Origin: Zanthoxylum bungeanum
Lineage: Eukaryota > Streptophyta > Magnoliopsida > Sapindales > Rutaceae
DNA length: 64,000 bases
Direction: 5' to 3'
Assembly (NCBI GenBank): GCA_019454045.1
Contig: SKCR01033664.1
Span: forward strand, 1-64,000
Shown: positions 22,767-35,033 of the stretch, piece after piece
How positions within the stretch are numbered: the first letter of the stretch is position 1
Layout: each line of letters opens with the position of its first letter
Notes under the pieces: generated by a model
What the model saw: the letters and a program-made list of their open reading frames with translations, nothing else
What the model was told of the DNA's origin: nothing
Databases searched by the model: none
Translations under genes and position numbers: made by a program

Positions 22767-24073
22767 AGTAGCAACAGGGAATATTTGAAGATGATCTCAC
22801 GATATCTTAAGTAAGATGCCAGGGTTTGGTTTCATTTCCTGACTCGCACATTACTGCCAGGCACTCATATTACCAATGACACAAAAAACGAATGATCTTG
22901 TTATACTCTCTATTGGAGGGACTTACCATTGATGTGGGTGGGCTGATATCAACCAATATAGTTTTGGCAGCATGTTCTACACAAACTGGCCTGCTACACT
23001 GTAGTTTAATTATAAACCTATGAACGCTGGCCAGGGTGCCCATAGACCTTAGGGAAGAAATAATGCAGCCCACCATTGCATTGACCACTCAAATTATCCA
23101 AAAACTCCGAGCAGAGAGGCCTGCACAGGCCGGTTCTTCCTTATTAGCACCTGCACAACCACGACAGAAACCTCAACCAGCGCAACGACCATCGCGATCT
23201 CGCTCCATATCACAACCCGTAGATTAGTTGGAATCTCGGGTCGACTACATCGCTCAACTGCTTCAGCGAATGGCACATCATCAGGTATTGAGTGATGATC
23301 AGATTCCAGCCTATCCAAAAGACAGCAGCGAGGATGACGACGAGGCTGAGGAATGAAGAAACCACAGTACTATTGTTCTCTTATCTTTCTTTTATTTTGT
23401 AATGCACTGGGGACAATACTAGGTTTAGGTTTGGGGGTGAGGTTGTTTATGTTTATTTGTTTTCTCCGTTATTATTTTTTCTTTCCTGCATGTTTTAATT
23501 TTTGCACGCTTTATTAAAAAAAAAAAATTTCATACCACACTTTGCGCATATTGTAGTAAACATAACAATTTTAGATAGTCAGGTTGGTTTGACTCATTAA
23601 CTACTAAGAATTGAGACAAACTCACCTAGTTAATAACTTAGAATCGAAGCTGTTTGCAGAGCTATTCACACACACACACACACTTAGAGTCTGATTTAGA
23701 TATTTTGTTCAAAGGATTGGATTTTAGTTGTAGTATGCATTCTAAAGGTTCCTTTAACTTTGTTGCTAGATATTCTCTGAGGACATTGTATATATAGCTA
23801 TTATTTTCATTTATTTTATTTCTTTTTCTCTTTTGTTTTTATGTGTGATTGCATGTGCATGTAATTGACGTTTGTGGGTATCGTCGCTGTAAGCCCTCAC
23901 GAGACTATAACTCGTCCATTAGGGACACCTAGAGGTTTAAAGGCTTGTTGCATACGCTAAATGCAACCGTGATCCCTATGAAAGTGGCTTAGATTAATTT
24001 AATTTTAATTATTTATTTCATTTTGTTTTGTTTGTTTTACTCGAGGACTAACAAAATGTTAGGTTTTGGGGTG
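22767..24073 (+). mobile_element. Second Athila-like 3' internal region
   Basis: It runs from an abrupt junction with an inverted gypsy LTR to the polypurine tract before the LTR at 24074. Its second half is collinear with 560-1646, including the conserved 117-bp block. An open frame at 23036-23353, interrupted by one TAG at 23225-23227, encodes a Pro/Gln/Arg-rich then acidic C-terminal tail; it may be the end of the element's last ORF, but I cannot assign it. A (CA)8 microsatellite lies at 23667-23683. Confidence 0.65.
23876..23992 (+). other. Conserved 3'-UTR block of Athila-like element, copy 2
   Basis: It matches 1459-1575 almost base for base (shared CCCTCACGAGACTATAACTC, AGGCTTGTTGCATA, ATGCAACCGTGATCCCTA). 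It lies about 70 bp upstream of the polypurine tract, as in copy 1. Confidence 0.6.
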
Positions 24074-24519
24074 TGATGAGCGAAAAATGTATCACCCTTT
24101 ACCGCCCCTTTGACCTAATATTTTGTATAGTTTCTCGGGTTTTATGAATGTTTTGATATGTTTTCGTGTGTTTTATGGATAAATAAAGTTTTGGGACTCA
24201 ATGGAATCAACTTAGGGCTAAAACGATGAAAATAGACAAAAAGGGAAAAATTAAAATTCGCGTCGCGACGCGCCTCACTTACTATTCTTTCGACACTTGT
24301 CATCATGATGTCAGCATAATTATTAATCTTCCTACACACATCATCGCCACGTCATCATGATGTCAGCACAATAATTCAACATGCCGACACGCATCATCCC
24401 TTATGTCATCACGACGTCAGCGTCGCGACGACAAGCCTTCACGCGTCGCGACACCGAGCTAATAATTCAGTCTTTCGACAACCATGTGACACGTGTCACC
24501 ATCTTTTCAAAGCCACATA
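24074..24519 (+). mobile_element. Athila-like LTR, segment 1
   Basis: It starts TGATGAGCG after a G-rich polypurine tract (24061-24073). It contains CGTCGCGACG at 24261-24270 and 24421-24430. It is interrupted at 24520 by a solo B LTR. Confidence 0.7.
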
Positions 24520-26723
24520 TGTTGGGGTTGGTGCTCAGAGTGCCAATTCCCGGTTGTATTTCTTTATGAATACTTCTATAAAACGTTATTATTTTGAATA
24601 ATATATGCAGTTTCTATAATATAATGTATCTTTTAATATGGTAAATACGTAATGACCTTAGAATGACTAGTCATGGTGCAGTTGCAAAAGCGTCGCAACT
24701 GACATTGGGTTGTATCATGACGTTGTCATTCTCAGACAGTTCCTGGTCAAGGTTTACACTACTTGGTCAGTATAGTAAACCCGTTGAGACCGGTACATGT
24801 CGTATACTGGAATATATGATTCCAATGGTTTCTCAATGAACCATAAGTCTTGGACACTAGTATAGACGTATAAAGGATAAACACTGAACGACTCACCGAA
24901 GATTCTTAATGGATGGTACACCAACGTCAATAAGAATCTTATCGGGTTGAGTAGCACTTGTGATTCTTCGACTTGAGATACCACTGTGGGCGCATGAGAC
25001 ATCTTCCACACTTAGATGGCAGTCACGTCACCGATCTATATCAGACAGTTCCTGGTCAAGGTTTACACTACTTTGACGTTTATATTTATATCTCTGGGAT
25101 TTATCCGGATACCTGTGACGAAGGAATTATACATTTGCCATTACCTCGACCTGTATGATTCAGCGAGTTTATCCGTGATCGTCATAATTTACGGGTGGAT
25201 AAATTATGGACACGAAATTGGATTTCGTGAAGGATATGCCTGAATCTAGAGAGTCTCACTAATGAAATATACTCGTAGAGCACTAGGACAATATTTATAA
25301 ATGATACTGATTATTTATAAAGTCGTTTAAAAGTTTAACACAAAATACATGTGTAGGGACCTGATAGTCATTTCCTTAATTTTTGTGTATTTGCATTTAA
25401 TGCTTGATTAATTCAAATACACATTAATTAATTGTCAAATTGAGATATTTGACTAATATCATAATAATATATATGTATTTAATATTTAATGTACCTATAC
25501 ATATATTTAATATATTTGTATTTAATTAATTAATTAATTATTTAATTATTAAATGATTAAATTAATTAAAGTGTAGATATTTTAAAGTTATGATAAATGG
25601 TGAGATGACTTAAAGATTCTTTACTTGACTTTATGAAATTCATTAAAGAGTTAATGATTTCATAAACAAGTGGCCAAGTTGGCATTAATTGAATTAAAGT
25701 GAAAAAATAACATTTTGTTTTCTTTTAGTGCAAATTTCGGCCAAGTCATAAAATGTCCAAGTGTTGGATATTTTTCATTAACCTAAATCTCATCTAAAAC
25801 TCCATTGAAAGAAAATAAAAGAAGCTTGAGGAAGAAGAAGAAAGATAAAAGGAAAAATCAAAGAAAGCTTGGTTTTTAGTAAGTTTTTCCAACTTACTAT
25901 TAGAGAGGAAAATGTTCCTTATGTTCTAGGCTACATCTTGTGATGTTCTCATGTTTTTCTATTCTTTATTCTTTGTGTTTTTATTTGATGGAAGTTTGAG
26001 AATAGGGATATGCATGTATTGAGTTCAATAGAATGCTTCTAAATTGTTTACTAGCATTCTTTTGTAAGTTTGAGAAACTTGTTGCTAATCTATAGTTGTT
26101 GACCCACTCTTAAATGACCTAGATTTGATCTATAGTTATTTCATTGTGTTGAGACTTGATTTGAATGGAAGAAACATGATTGAAGTATTGGATTTAACCA
26201 ATTTGGTATAATTTGTCCAATTTGAAGAAATTGAAAAATTAGGATTTAAGACCACTTCCAAATTTGAGGCTTTTCATTTATATGGTGTACTTGGATGTGT
26301 ATATGATACATATTAAATCTTATGTTGGTTGGATTTCATTTGCATGTGTTTTGAACAATGGAAATACAAAATGCACTTACCCCCCTTTGTGAAGCTCACG
26401 GCCTTGGGCCAATTTTTGGGAAATTTAATTTGCTAATTGTATTTGACATTTGGGACATGTTAAATTCATATTAGAAATGATTTAGAATCATTAAAAATTG
26501 TTTTGAACAATTTCAGATTAAAAATAAATAAAATGCTTGGTTTAGGGGTAATTCGGTAAATTCACATAAATTTGATTTATAGTGTTTTATTTCATAATTT
26601 GATTATTGGATAACAAAATAAACAAGTTTATTTAATTATTCCGAGAAAAAATTTTGAAATCAAAAAATTTTGATTTTCCACTATTCCGCTGCGTTACCGG
26701 ATTTTCGCAATAAAACCCCTTCA
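24520..26723 (+). mobile_element. Solo LTR of copia family B (2204 bp)
   Basis: It starts TGTTGGGGTTGGTGC and ends AAACCCCTTCA. The 3' half is the reverse complement of the element B LTRs (27927-29452, 44497-45984). Flanks are ACATA (24515-24519) and ACGTA (26724-26728), a target duplication with one mismatch. No internal region is present. Inside the LTR, near 25205-25255, is a frame that equals the last 19 codons of B pol (MDTKLDFV...SRESH then stop). Confidence 0.8.
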
Positions 26724-27202
26724 ACGTACACGTGTCAAAAATCAACGGCGCGTCGCGACGCGCAAGCCTTCTACGTCGCTACGTGCACGGCCGAAATTTG
26801 CCTACAAATAGAAGCTGATTTCATTTTCCAAAATCATACTTTCCTTAAGGTTCTTAATAAGGATCTAAGGATTGTATCTTATTTGTATTTATTTTTAGTA
26901 TTTTAATTATGTATTTTTATTTCTAGTAGTAATAATAGTTTATTTACTTTATATTTCTTTTATGTTTTGTAGTTAATTTCTGCTGGGGGAAGGGTGAAAC
27001 CTTTATTATGATTATTTAGATTAATCTCCCTTAAATTATGATATATAAATTATCTTAAAACCTGACTTAATTGGATACCGCCTTTATGGTCAGTTGGACT
27101 TAATTAAATTGATTTTAACCTGACTTAATTGGATACCGCCTTTATGGTCGGTTGTAATTAATTATCAAATGACTTAATCCGGATATCGCATATATGGTCG
27201 GT
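26724..27202 (+). mobile_element. Athila-like LTR, segment 2
   Basis: It continues 24074-24519. It is collinear with the reverse complement of 51290-51780 in the ATH LTR, sharing repeated CTGACTTAATTGGATACCGCC units and a TACAAATAG box (26810) where ATH has CTATAAATA. It holds another CGTCGCGACG at 26751-26760 and breaks at 27203. Confidence 0.7.
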
Positions 27203-27926
27203 GTTAGGGTTGGTGCTCGGAGTGCCAATCCGGATTGTATTTATGTTCAGTGATACATGTATATTAGACAAATACCCTAGGATTTCTAGTATAGTGCGCA
27301 GTTACAACGTAGTTTGTAATTGACATTGGGAAGCGCACTATTAGTTGTATATCCTTAAATAAAGTTCCTGGTCAAGATTTGCTAACACGGGTCGGTGAGT
27401 AAAATTCGCCGAGACCAGTACATGTCGTATATCGTGACTTGGTCCGATGGTTTGTCCCAGTGAACCATGAGTCTCAGGAGACTCGTATAGGCATGTAGGT
27501 GTTTATTTGATAAGCACTGAACGACTCACTGAAGGTTTCCTAATAGATGGTACACCAACGTCAATAAGAACCTTCTCGAGTTGAGCGAGCAGAGTGGTCC
27601 TTCGACTTGAGATACCACTGTGGATATATGAGCTATCCTCCATACTTTGATGGCAGTCACGTCAATGATCTAGTCATGATCAGACCTCCGCCTGATGCTC
27701 ATGATATCCTGTGCGTATCAAGATAGGATCCGTCAGTCCTGTGCACAGGGCATAGACATACATCACGTGTTTACGATCTAGTAAATCTTTGGTCGTGGTA
27801 TAACTTCGGAAACCACTTTCGAGTGTTATTTAGAGATCGTAAATTGAAAGTCAATTGTATTATACCGAATGGATATGACGTTCTCATCTATATCTCAGGT
27901 ATAATACGGATAGCCTGTGACAGAGG
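27203..27926 (+). mobile_element. Copia B-family LTR fragment, plus strand
   Basis: It starts TGTTAGGGTTGGTGCTCGGA like the solo LTR at 24520 and is collinear with it for about 700 bp, then stops in mid-LTR (CTGTGACAGAGG). At 27927 a minus-strand B LTR begins, so two LTRs of the same family meet head to head. Confidence 0.75.
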
Positions 27927-29452
27927 TGAATGGGTTTTATATGAAAATCTGGTAACACAGCGGAACAATGGAAAATCAAAATTTTACGATTTCAAAACTT
28001 TTTCTCGGATCAATTAAATAAAATTATTTATTTAATTATCCAATTATTAAATTATGAAATATTACACAAGAAATCAATTTTTTGTGTAATTACCAAATTA
28101 CCCCAAAACTTTACATTTTGTTCATTTTAGTCTTAAATTGTTCGAAATAATTTTGGATGATTCTAAATCAATATTAAGATGATTTTAACATGTCACACAC
28201 ATCAAAAATCAAATTACAAAATGAAACCCCAAATTTCTTGCCTAAAGCCGATAGCCTCATTTGGTGGGCATAATGTGCATTTTGCACTTTCAATGTTCAA
28301 AACACATCAAGATGATATCCAATCAACTTAAGATCTTATATGCATCATATACACATCCAAATACACATCATAAATGAAAATCCCCAAATTTGGAGAAGAT
28401 CTTAAAACCTAATTTTTCAATTTCAACAAATTAGACAGATTAGACCAAATCAATTAAATCCAACACTTCAATCAAGTTTCTTCCACACCAATCAAGCCTC
28501 ACCACAATGAAATAACTATAGAACAAATTTAGGTCATTTAAGAGTGGGTCAATAACTCTAGAATGGCAACTAGTTTCTAAAACCATTAAAAGAATGCTTG
28601 TTAACATATTAGAAGCATTCTATGACCTTTATACATGCATAACCCTATCCTCAAACTTCCATCCTCCAAAAACACAAAGAATAAAGAATATAAAAACATA
28701 AGAACATCACAAGATGAAGCCAACAACAAGAGGAACATTTTTCTCTCTAATGGCAAGTTGGAGATACTTACTAAAAACCAATCTTTTCTTTATTTTTCTT
28801 TTTCTTTCTCTCAAGCTTCCTTGTCTTCCTTTAATGGAGTGTTTGGATAAGTGTTTTAACTTAATGAAACCCTAAATGAAACAAAAATAATTTATACCAA
28901 CCCTAATAGCCCTTGGCCGAAAAAGGTAGGTAGTAAAATATCATGATATTTGTTTTTTGTTTCATTTAATTAAGCTTTATCAACTTGTTACTTTAATCAT
29001 CAAATCATTTAATGAAAAAAAATTAAAGTCAAAAAAAACAACTAAGTCATTAAATAAAATATCACAACTTAAAATATTTATATCTTTAATTAATTTAATT
29101 ATTTAACAATTAAATAATTAAATAATTATTTAAATATAAATATATTAAATATATGTATTATATTTACAATAAATATCAAATACATACATATTTATGATAT
29201 TAGTCAAATATCTCAATTTGACAATTAATTAATGTGTATTTGAATTAATCTAACATTAAATGCAAATACACAAAAATTAGGAAATGACTATCGGGTCCCT
29301 ACACATGTATTTTTCGTTTAACATTTAAAAAACTTTAAAAATAATCAATATTATTTATAGATGTTGCCCTAGTGCTCTGCGAGTATATTTCATTAGTGAG
29401 ACTCTCTAGATTCAGACATATCTGTCACGAAATCCAATTTTGTGTCCATAAT
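27927..29452 (-). repeat. Element B 3' LTR, lacking its first part
   Basis: The outer end (TGAATGGGGTTT-like at 27927) and the body match 44497-45984. The inner end does not reach the LTR start TGTTGG: homology to the LTR runs into pol coding sequence near 29393-29452, and no polypurine tract is present. Confidence 0.75.
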
Positions 29453-29930
29453 CGACTCCACGTGTTTATCAAACAACTTCGGAGGTATGGCCTTCGTCAG
29501 CGGGTCTACTACATTATCCTCACTTGGTACCTTACACATGATAATATCCCCTCACGACACAATCTCTCGAATGATGTGGTACTTGCGTTCCACATGCTTC
29601 AACTTCTGATGCGCCCTCGGTTCATTTGCTTGCGCAATGGCTCCAGTATTATCACAGTATAACAGAATCGCATTCTCGATACTTGGGACAACTCCCAATT
29701 CTGTGATAAAGTTCTTTATCCAAACAGCCTCCTTTACAGCTTCAGAAGCCGCAATGTATTCCGCTTCAATGGTGGAATCTGCTGTCGACCCATGTTTGGA
29801 ACTCTTCCAACAAACTGCACCTCCATTAAGGGTAAATACAAATCCAGATGTAGACTTTCTATCATCAGGATCCGATTGGAAATCGGAATCCGTATACCCG
29901 TTAACTTGCAGTTCGTTTCCTTCATAAATT
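29393..29930 (-). pseudogene. RNase H and pol C-terminus of element B
   Basis: The RNase H domain degrades the RNA strand during reverse transcription. Visible motifs: YTDSDFQSD, STIEAEY and YCDN, carrying the acidic catalytic positions (D, E, D). The frame has one TGA at 29552-29554 after REIVS, where copia proteins usually have Arg; the frame then continues through PLTKAI to a final TAA at 29393-29395. Apart from that stop the domain is intact. Confidence 0.85.
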
Positions 29931-31080
29931 ATTAATTTATCCTTAGTACCTTTAAGATACTTTAGGATATGTTTAATGGCCATCCAAAGGTCATTACCTC
30001 GATTGGACTGATATCTACTAGTTACGCTAACAACGAAACTGATATCAGGCCTGGTACATAACATGGCATACATTATGCTACCCAAACACGAAGCATAAGG
30101 TTGGTTAGTCATTCTAACCTTCTCATTTTCTGTTTGTGGACTCATCTTCTTTGAAAGATGAATCCCATGTCTGAACGGTATGTTTGCTGTCTTACAGTTA
30201 CCAAAATTATACCGTTCCAAGATCTTATCTATGTACGTTGATTGGCATAACCCAATCAGCTTCCTTTGTCTATCTCTATAGAGTTTTATCCCTAAAACAT
30301 AGGAAGCTTCTCCCAGGTCCTTCATGGAGAAATTCTTACAAATATATGCTTTGACGCTTTGTAACATTCCTATATCATTCCCAATGATTAGGATGTCATC
30401 AACATATAGGACTAAAAATATGACCATGCTCCCACTGGCCTTCTGATACACACAGGATTCTTCCGAATTCTTGAGAAAACCAAACGATCTAATAATTTTG
30501 TCGAATCGAAATTCCAACTTCGTGAAGCTTGTTTAAGTCTATAAATGGACTTCTTAAGCTTACATACCATACCCGAGTTTTCGCTGGATGAAAAACCTTT
30601 TGGCTGCTCCATATAGATTTCTTCATCAAGAAATCCATTTAGAAAAGCCGTTTTGACATCCATTTGCCAAATCTCGTAGTCATGATACGCAGCTATAGAA
30701 AGCAAAATCCTAATAGACTTAAGCATTGCTACTGGTGAAAAATTTTCATCATAGTCGACGCCAGGTCGCTGCGTGTAACCTTTTGCTACCAGCCAAGCCT
30801 TGTAAGTTTCAACCTTACCGTCAGGCCCGCGCTTCCTCTTGTAAACTCATTTACAACCGATAGGAACAATTCATTCGGGAAGTGGAACCAAGTCCCAAAC
30901 TTGATTCTCATGCATTGAGTCCAACTCGGATTTCATGACACTTTGCCATTTCACGGAGTCGATGTCCAACATCGATTCTCTATAGGTAAAAGGATCAGTC
31001 TCTTCAACTAAGAGAACATCAAGACTCTTTTCTTGTATCAAATACAAGCGTTCAAGAGGTCTTGATACCCTTTGTGACAT
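29930..31080 (-). pseudogene. Reverse transcriptase of element B
   Basis: It would copy element RNA to DNA in cytoplasmic particles. Motifs in order: WQSVMKSELDSM and WDLVPLP (30871-31080), then a stop at 30871, YTQRPGVDYDENFSPVA and WQMDVKTAFLNG (30640-30770) with the first catalytic Asp, and YVDDILIIGN (30395-30406 for YVDD) with the other two. A -1/+1 type shift lies near 30515-30530, splitting the domain between two frames. All three catalytic Asp are present, so decay is recent compared with A. Confidence 0.85.
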
Positions 31081-31139
31081 ACTTGAACTTCAGGTTCCTC
31101 CGTTGGTTCGTTGTTTTAAGGTTGGACTTCATCAAGTTC

Positions 31140-32050
31140 AACCTGTTTATGATTACCACCTCATGATAAAAATTCTACTTCTAGAAATCTTACGAAGCGA
31201 GCTACGAACATATTTCGATGCTCGGTATCATAGAACAGATATCCCCTCGTATTCGAAGGATATCCAACGAACCTAAACTTTTACTCTCGAGGCGAAAACT
31301 TATCTTGCTGAGTCACCCTAACATAGGCAGGACAACCCCAAACCCTAATGTAACTAAGATTTGGTCTCCTACCGAACCATATCTGATGCAGAGTCGTAAG
31401 AACATCTTTTGAAGGAATCTTATTCAAAAGATGTGCAGCTGTTAAAAGAGAGTAGTCCCATAAGAAATATGGTAAATCTGTGAAACTCAACATCGATCGG
31501 ACCATATCCAATAAAGTCCGATTTCTCCTCTCAGACACTCCAATGTGCTGTGGAGTACCTGAATGAGTATATTGAGCGAGAATCTCATTCTCCTTCATAT
31601 AATCAATGAACTCACCACTCATATATTCTCCGCCTCAATCACATCGAAGGCATTTAATATATTGACCAGTTTGTTTTTCTAATTCATTTCGGAACTCTTT
31701 GAACTTTTCAAAGGTTTCCGATTTATGTCGCATCAAATAGACATAACCGTACCATGACAGATCATCGGTAAAGGTAACGAAGTACGAATAACCACTGTGA
31801 GTAGTCTGACTTAGTGGACCACATACATCAGAATGTACGAGTTCCAGTAAGTTAGTGACACGGTGTCCAACACCTGAAAATGGGGCTTTCGTCATCTTAC
31901 CCTGAATACAAGATTCACAAGTTGGATATGATTCAATGGTGAGATCATCTATCAAACCATTCCTAACCAATTGGGTAAGGCGTTTAACGCCTATAAGACC
32001 CAGCCGCATATGCCAAAGTTCAGTATTATTAACAATAGGTAAACTACGTT
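31140..32050 (-). pseudogene. Integrase of element B
   Basis: It would insert the DNA copy in the genome. Visible: the Cys pair of the zinc-binding part (PTCESCIQGK, near 31905), the core motifs HSDVCGPL and FVTFTDDLS with two Asp, and GTPQHIGVSERRNRT with the catalytic Glu (near 31540). An in-frame TGA at 31635-31637 falls where the family has Arg before GGEY, and a TAA at 31281-31283 interrupts the segment before KFRFVGYP. The C-terminal part ends at a stop near 31168. Confidence 0.85.
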
Positions 32051-32057
32051 TATTAAC

Positions 32058-32470
32058 TCAAGTATTTAAAATATCTTTTGAAGTTTGCAATGTATAATGA
32101 TCATGCTTATTTGGACAACAAAGGATCTGAATATTACTTTTATCATATAAATACAAAGAACAGTTCTTAATATTGATACGATAATCTTCTGTATGAAATA
32201 CAAAAAGAGATATAATATTAGCTACACATCCAGGTACAAAATAACAGTCATTTAACAAAAGTGTCCCATTCACCAAAGGGATCTCGTATACTCCCACTGC
32301 AACTGCATCCAGTGAGTCTCCACTCCCGAATCGCAACTGCATCTCTCTAGGCTTTAGTTTCCTATTTTCCTTCAGCACCTACAATGAATTGCAAATGTGA
32401 ATGGGACAAGCAGAATCTAAAATCCAGATGGATGTAAAGGCTTCACAAGCCAAAGATATATCAATAACTG
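32058..32470 (-). pseudogene. Protease of element B, altered active site
   Basis: The aspartic protease region reads WILDSACPIHIC near 32420-32455. Copia proteases have D-(S/T)-G at this place; here Gly is Ala, which should disable the enzyme. A TAG follows (near 32380) and the frame then stays open to 32058 (LRFGSGDSLDAVAVG...YFVPG). Confidence 0.75.
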
Positions 32471-32531
32471 GAAAAATAAATGTACCAGATGTAGATGCTG
32501 TCTCTTTCCTCAGCTGGGCAATGTAGTCAGG

Positions 32532-33335
32532 ACAGTTCCTTTTCTAGTGCCCGACTTTGCTGCAGTGATGGCACTTGTCGTCAGAAGCCCTATTGGGCTT
32601 AGCTATCTTTGCCTGTGGTTGAGGGCCGAGGCCCTTATTCTTCTTCTCTTTCTTCTTCTTTCCCTTTGACCAGGTCTGGGAAGAAGCAGAAAGTGAAGTA
32701 GGTCTGGGAGGGCGAGTCGGTACTCCCTTCTTGAGGTCTTATTTCACCGTGAGCAACATCCTATGCAGCTTATGGTAGGTGTAGATAATCCCATTCATGT
32801 TGAAATACATCACGAATTGGCGATATGAAGCTAGGAGCGAACCAAGAATGACACTCCTACCGAGAATGTCATTCAGAGGGAGATTATATTACCTCAGCTG
32901 ATCGATCAAATCAATCATGTGAAGAACATGTGAGCTCACAGCTTGCCCCTCGTCCAATCGCTCATGGAAATGTTCCATTGCGACCTTATGAACGATGACT
33001 TGTTCTTAGTTCTCAAATGATTCTCTTAATCGTGTCATCATACTATAGGCATCTGACATGCTATAGTATTGCTTCTTGAGTCCCGGTGAAAGCGAACTTA
33101 AGATGTATGATTTAAATTTTAAATCATCATCCTTCCAAGCTTGGAAGACTTCGCGTTCCTCTGGTGTTGCGTCCTCTGCCACCGCAAGGGGCAACGGACC
33201 CTCAATAATATATCCCAACTTCTCAGAATCGAGGACAATCCTCAAATCCAAGTCCCAATCGGCGAAATTCTCAACGCCCTTGAGTTTTTTCGCATCTAAC
33301 TTACGCGCAAACTGATTAGTGGATGGTGCCGCCAT
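32532..33335 (-). pseudogene. Gag of element B
   Basis: Gag forms the particle that packages element RNA. The start is the Met at 33333-33335 (MAAPSTNQFARKL), followed by a conserved copia Gag segment (W-D-L-D-L, Y-I-I-E-G-P, F-Q-A-W-K-D-D, Y-S-M-S-D-A). The frame continues past a TAA at 33006, with further stops near 32888 and 32740, to a basic Lys-rich stretch (near 32640) and a zinc knuckle CHHCSKVGH*KRNC at 32532-32573, itself broken by a stop. Confidence 0.85.
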
Positions 33336-33699
33336 AGCAAATCTATCATATAAATCACGAAAAACGGATAGCAGAAATTATGCAGTTTCATATAATATCA
33401 GAAGTATTAACTAGATCGTGGATTTTTAATCTAAAAATGCCCCTCCCATTAAATCATGCAATATTGTAATCCCCAAACAGAATACAAAGATTTAATAATT
33501 AAATTAAATACAAATAGTGAAAAGTGGATCCCATGAATATATTTCAGCTCACAGTAGAGGCACGGTCTCGCCTACATATATTCATCAGGTAGACAACTCA
33601 TATGTCAATCACTCACTAGTGACTTCTGGGTTTCCGGTCCTGGCCGTTTCTCATTGTGAATGCTAAGGCAGGCCCACAAGGAGACGTACCAAGGTTAAA
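33336..33699 (-). other. Element B leader, gag-proximal part
   Basis: Non-coding leader between gag and the G2 insertion. Its other half is at 44104-44480. Both halves contain a GAGGCACGGT(C/A)TC segment (33558 and 44236), a small internal duplication. Confidence 0.6.
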
Positions 33700-34367
33700 C
33701 TCGTTGTAGGCATTGCATTTTCGCATGTGAAACCCGATGATGAGTCTCATTTGGAGGCACTACCTTTTGAGTCATGAAAGCCGCGGGAAACGGATATCGG
33801 AAGGGGGAATTCAGAATAAATAAGCTCACTGTCTTCGTTGGTGCTGCGTTCGTTACTTCGTTCGAACCTTGTGCAGATTGCGGACGTTAGTGCCGCGTGC
33901 TATGAGGCGTTCGAACGGAGCCGGTAATTCTGGTTTTGCTGCTAGCCTCACGCCCAGCCCATTTAGCCCCCAAAAGCCCATAAAACACATCCCAAATTAA
34001 ATAATTAGATATTAATTAAATATTAAACACTAAATATTAAACATTTAAATCATTTACCAATTAAATAAAACATAAAATAAAATCATGCCTAATATGAATG
34101 AATCAAATATATTATATACTAAAACTAAAAATAAGATTTGCCTAATTAAAATCAATCTTAACCAATTAAAGCCAATCACATATTTGACTTCCTAATCTAA
34201 CAAATTAAATGCCTAATCCTAACCAATCAAATATATTGTATTCCTAATCTAGCCAAGACATGTCCCCCAATCAAATCCATTGCTTTCCTTACCTAGCACT
34301 AAATCATATCCTAATTTAATGCACAAATCTCTTACTTGTGACACAAGGCCAAACCCTACCTCTCCTC

Positions 34368-34375
34368 TATATAAG
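34368..34375 (+). promoter_or_regulatory. G2 TATA box
   Basis: TATATAAG in a setting (CTCTATATAAGCA) typical of plant core promoters, about 660 bp into the LTR. The same box is at 41752-41759 in the 3' LTR. Confidence 0.6.
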
Positions 34376-35033
34376 CATGACTAAACCAAGGCCATCCCTC
34401 CTCTCCAATCTCTCTAGCTCATACACACAATTCACACAAAGATTATAGCAAGAAATCCTAGACATCACAAGCAAATCACACCAAAACAATCCCTCTCTTC
34501 CATAGCCGAATCTATCACAAATAACCACCCCTAATCACCACTGAAAACCAGCCCCTCTAAACCTCCATACATCACCGAAAACCACACAAACACAGCAGCC
34601 CAAATCCTTAAAAAACAGTAACTTAGAAAACTACATAGATAATCTTAAAAGTAATCACTTTTAATTGCACTAAGAACCCACACAACTTGGAATAATTCTT
34701 TAAAAACATTGAAACAGGTAGCCCGTGCAGTGAACAGCAAAACAGGAGCCGAATAGGAGCAGAACGGAGTTCGAACGAGAAGCAAAGCAGCGAAACAGTG
34801 AGCTAGGACGTTGAACCAGTAGACCAGAAAGTTGCGGAGATTTACCCCCTTTCGATTCCCGTGGAACGCGAGTCCGAGAGACGGCTTAAAAGGTTAGACC
34901 TGAGGGTATCTCTCACACTTAATCTCATTTTATTTTCTGGTCATTTACTTTGATTATATATTCTGTATTTGTGGTATATGTTATGTGTATGATATATGTT
35001 GTGGGCATTGGATGAATGAGGGACGTGTCAACT

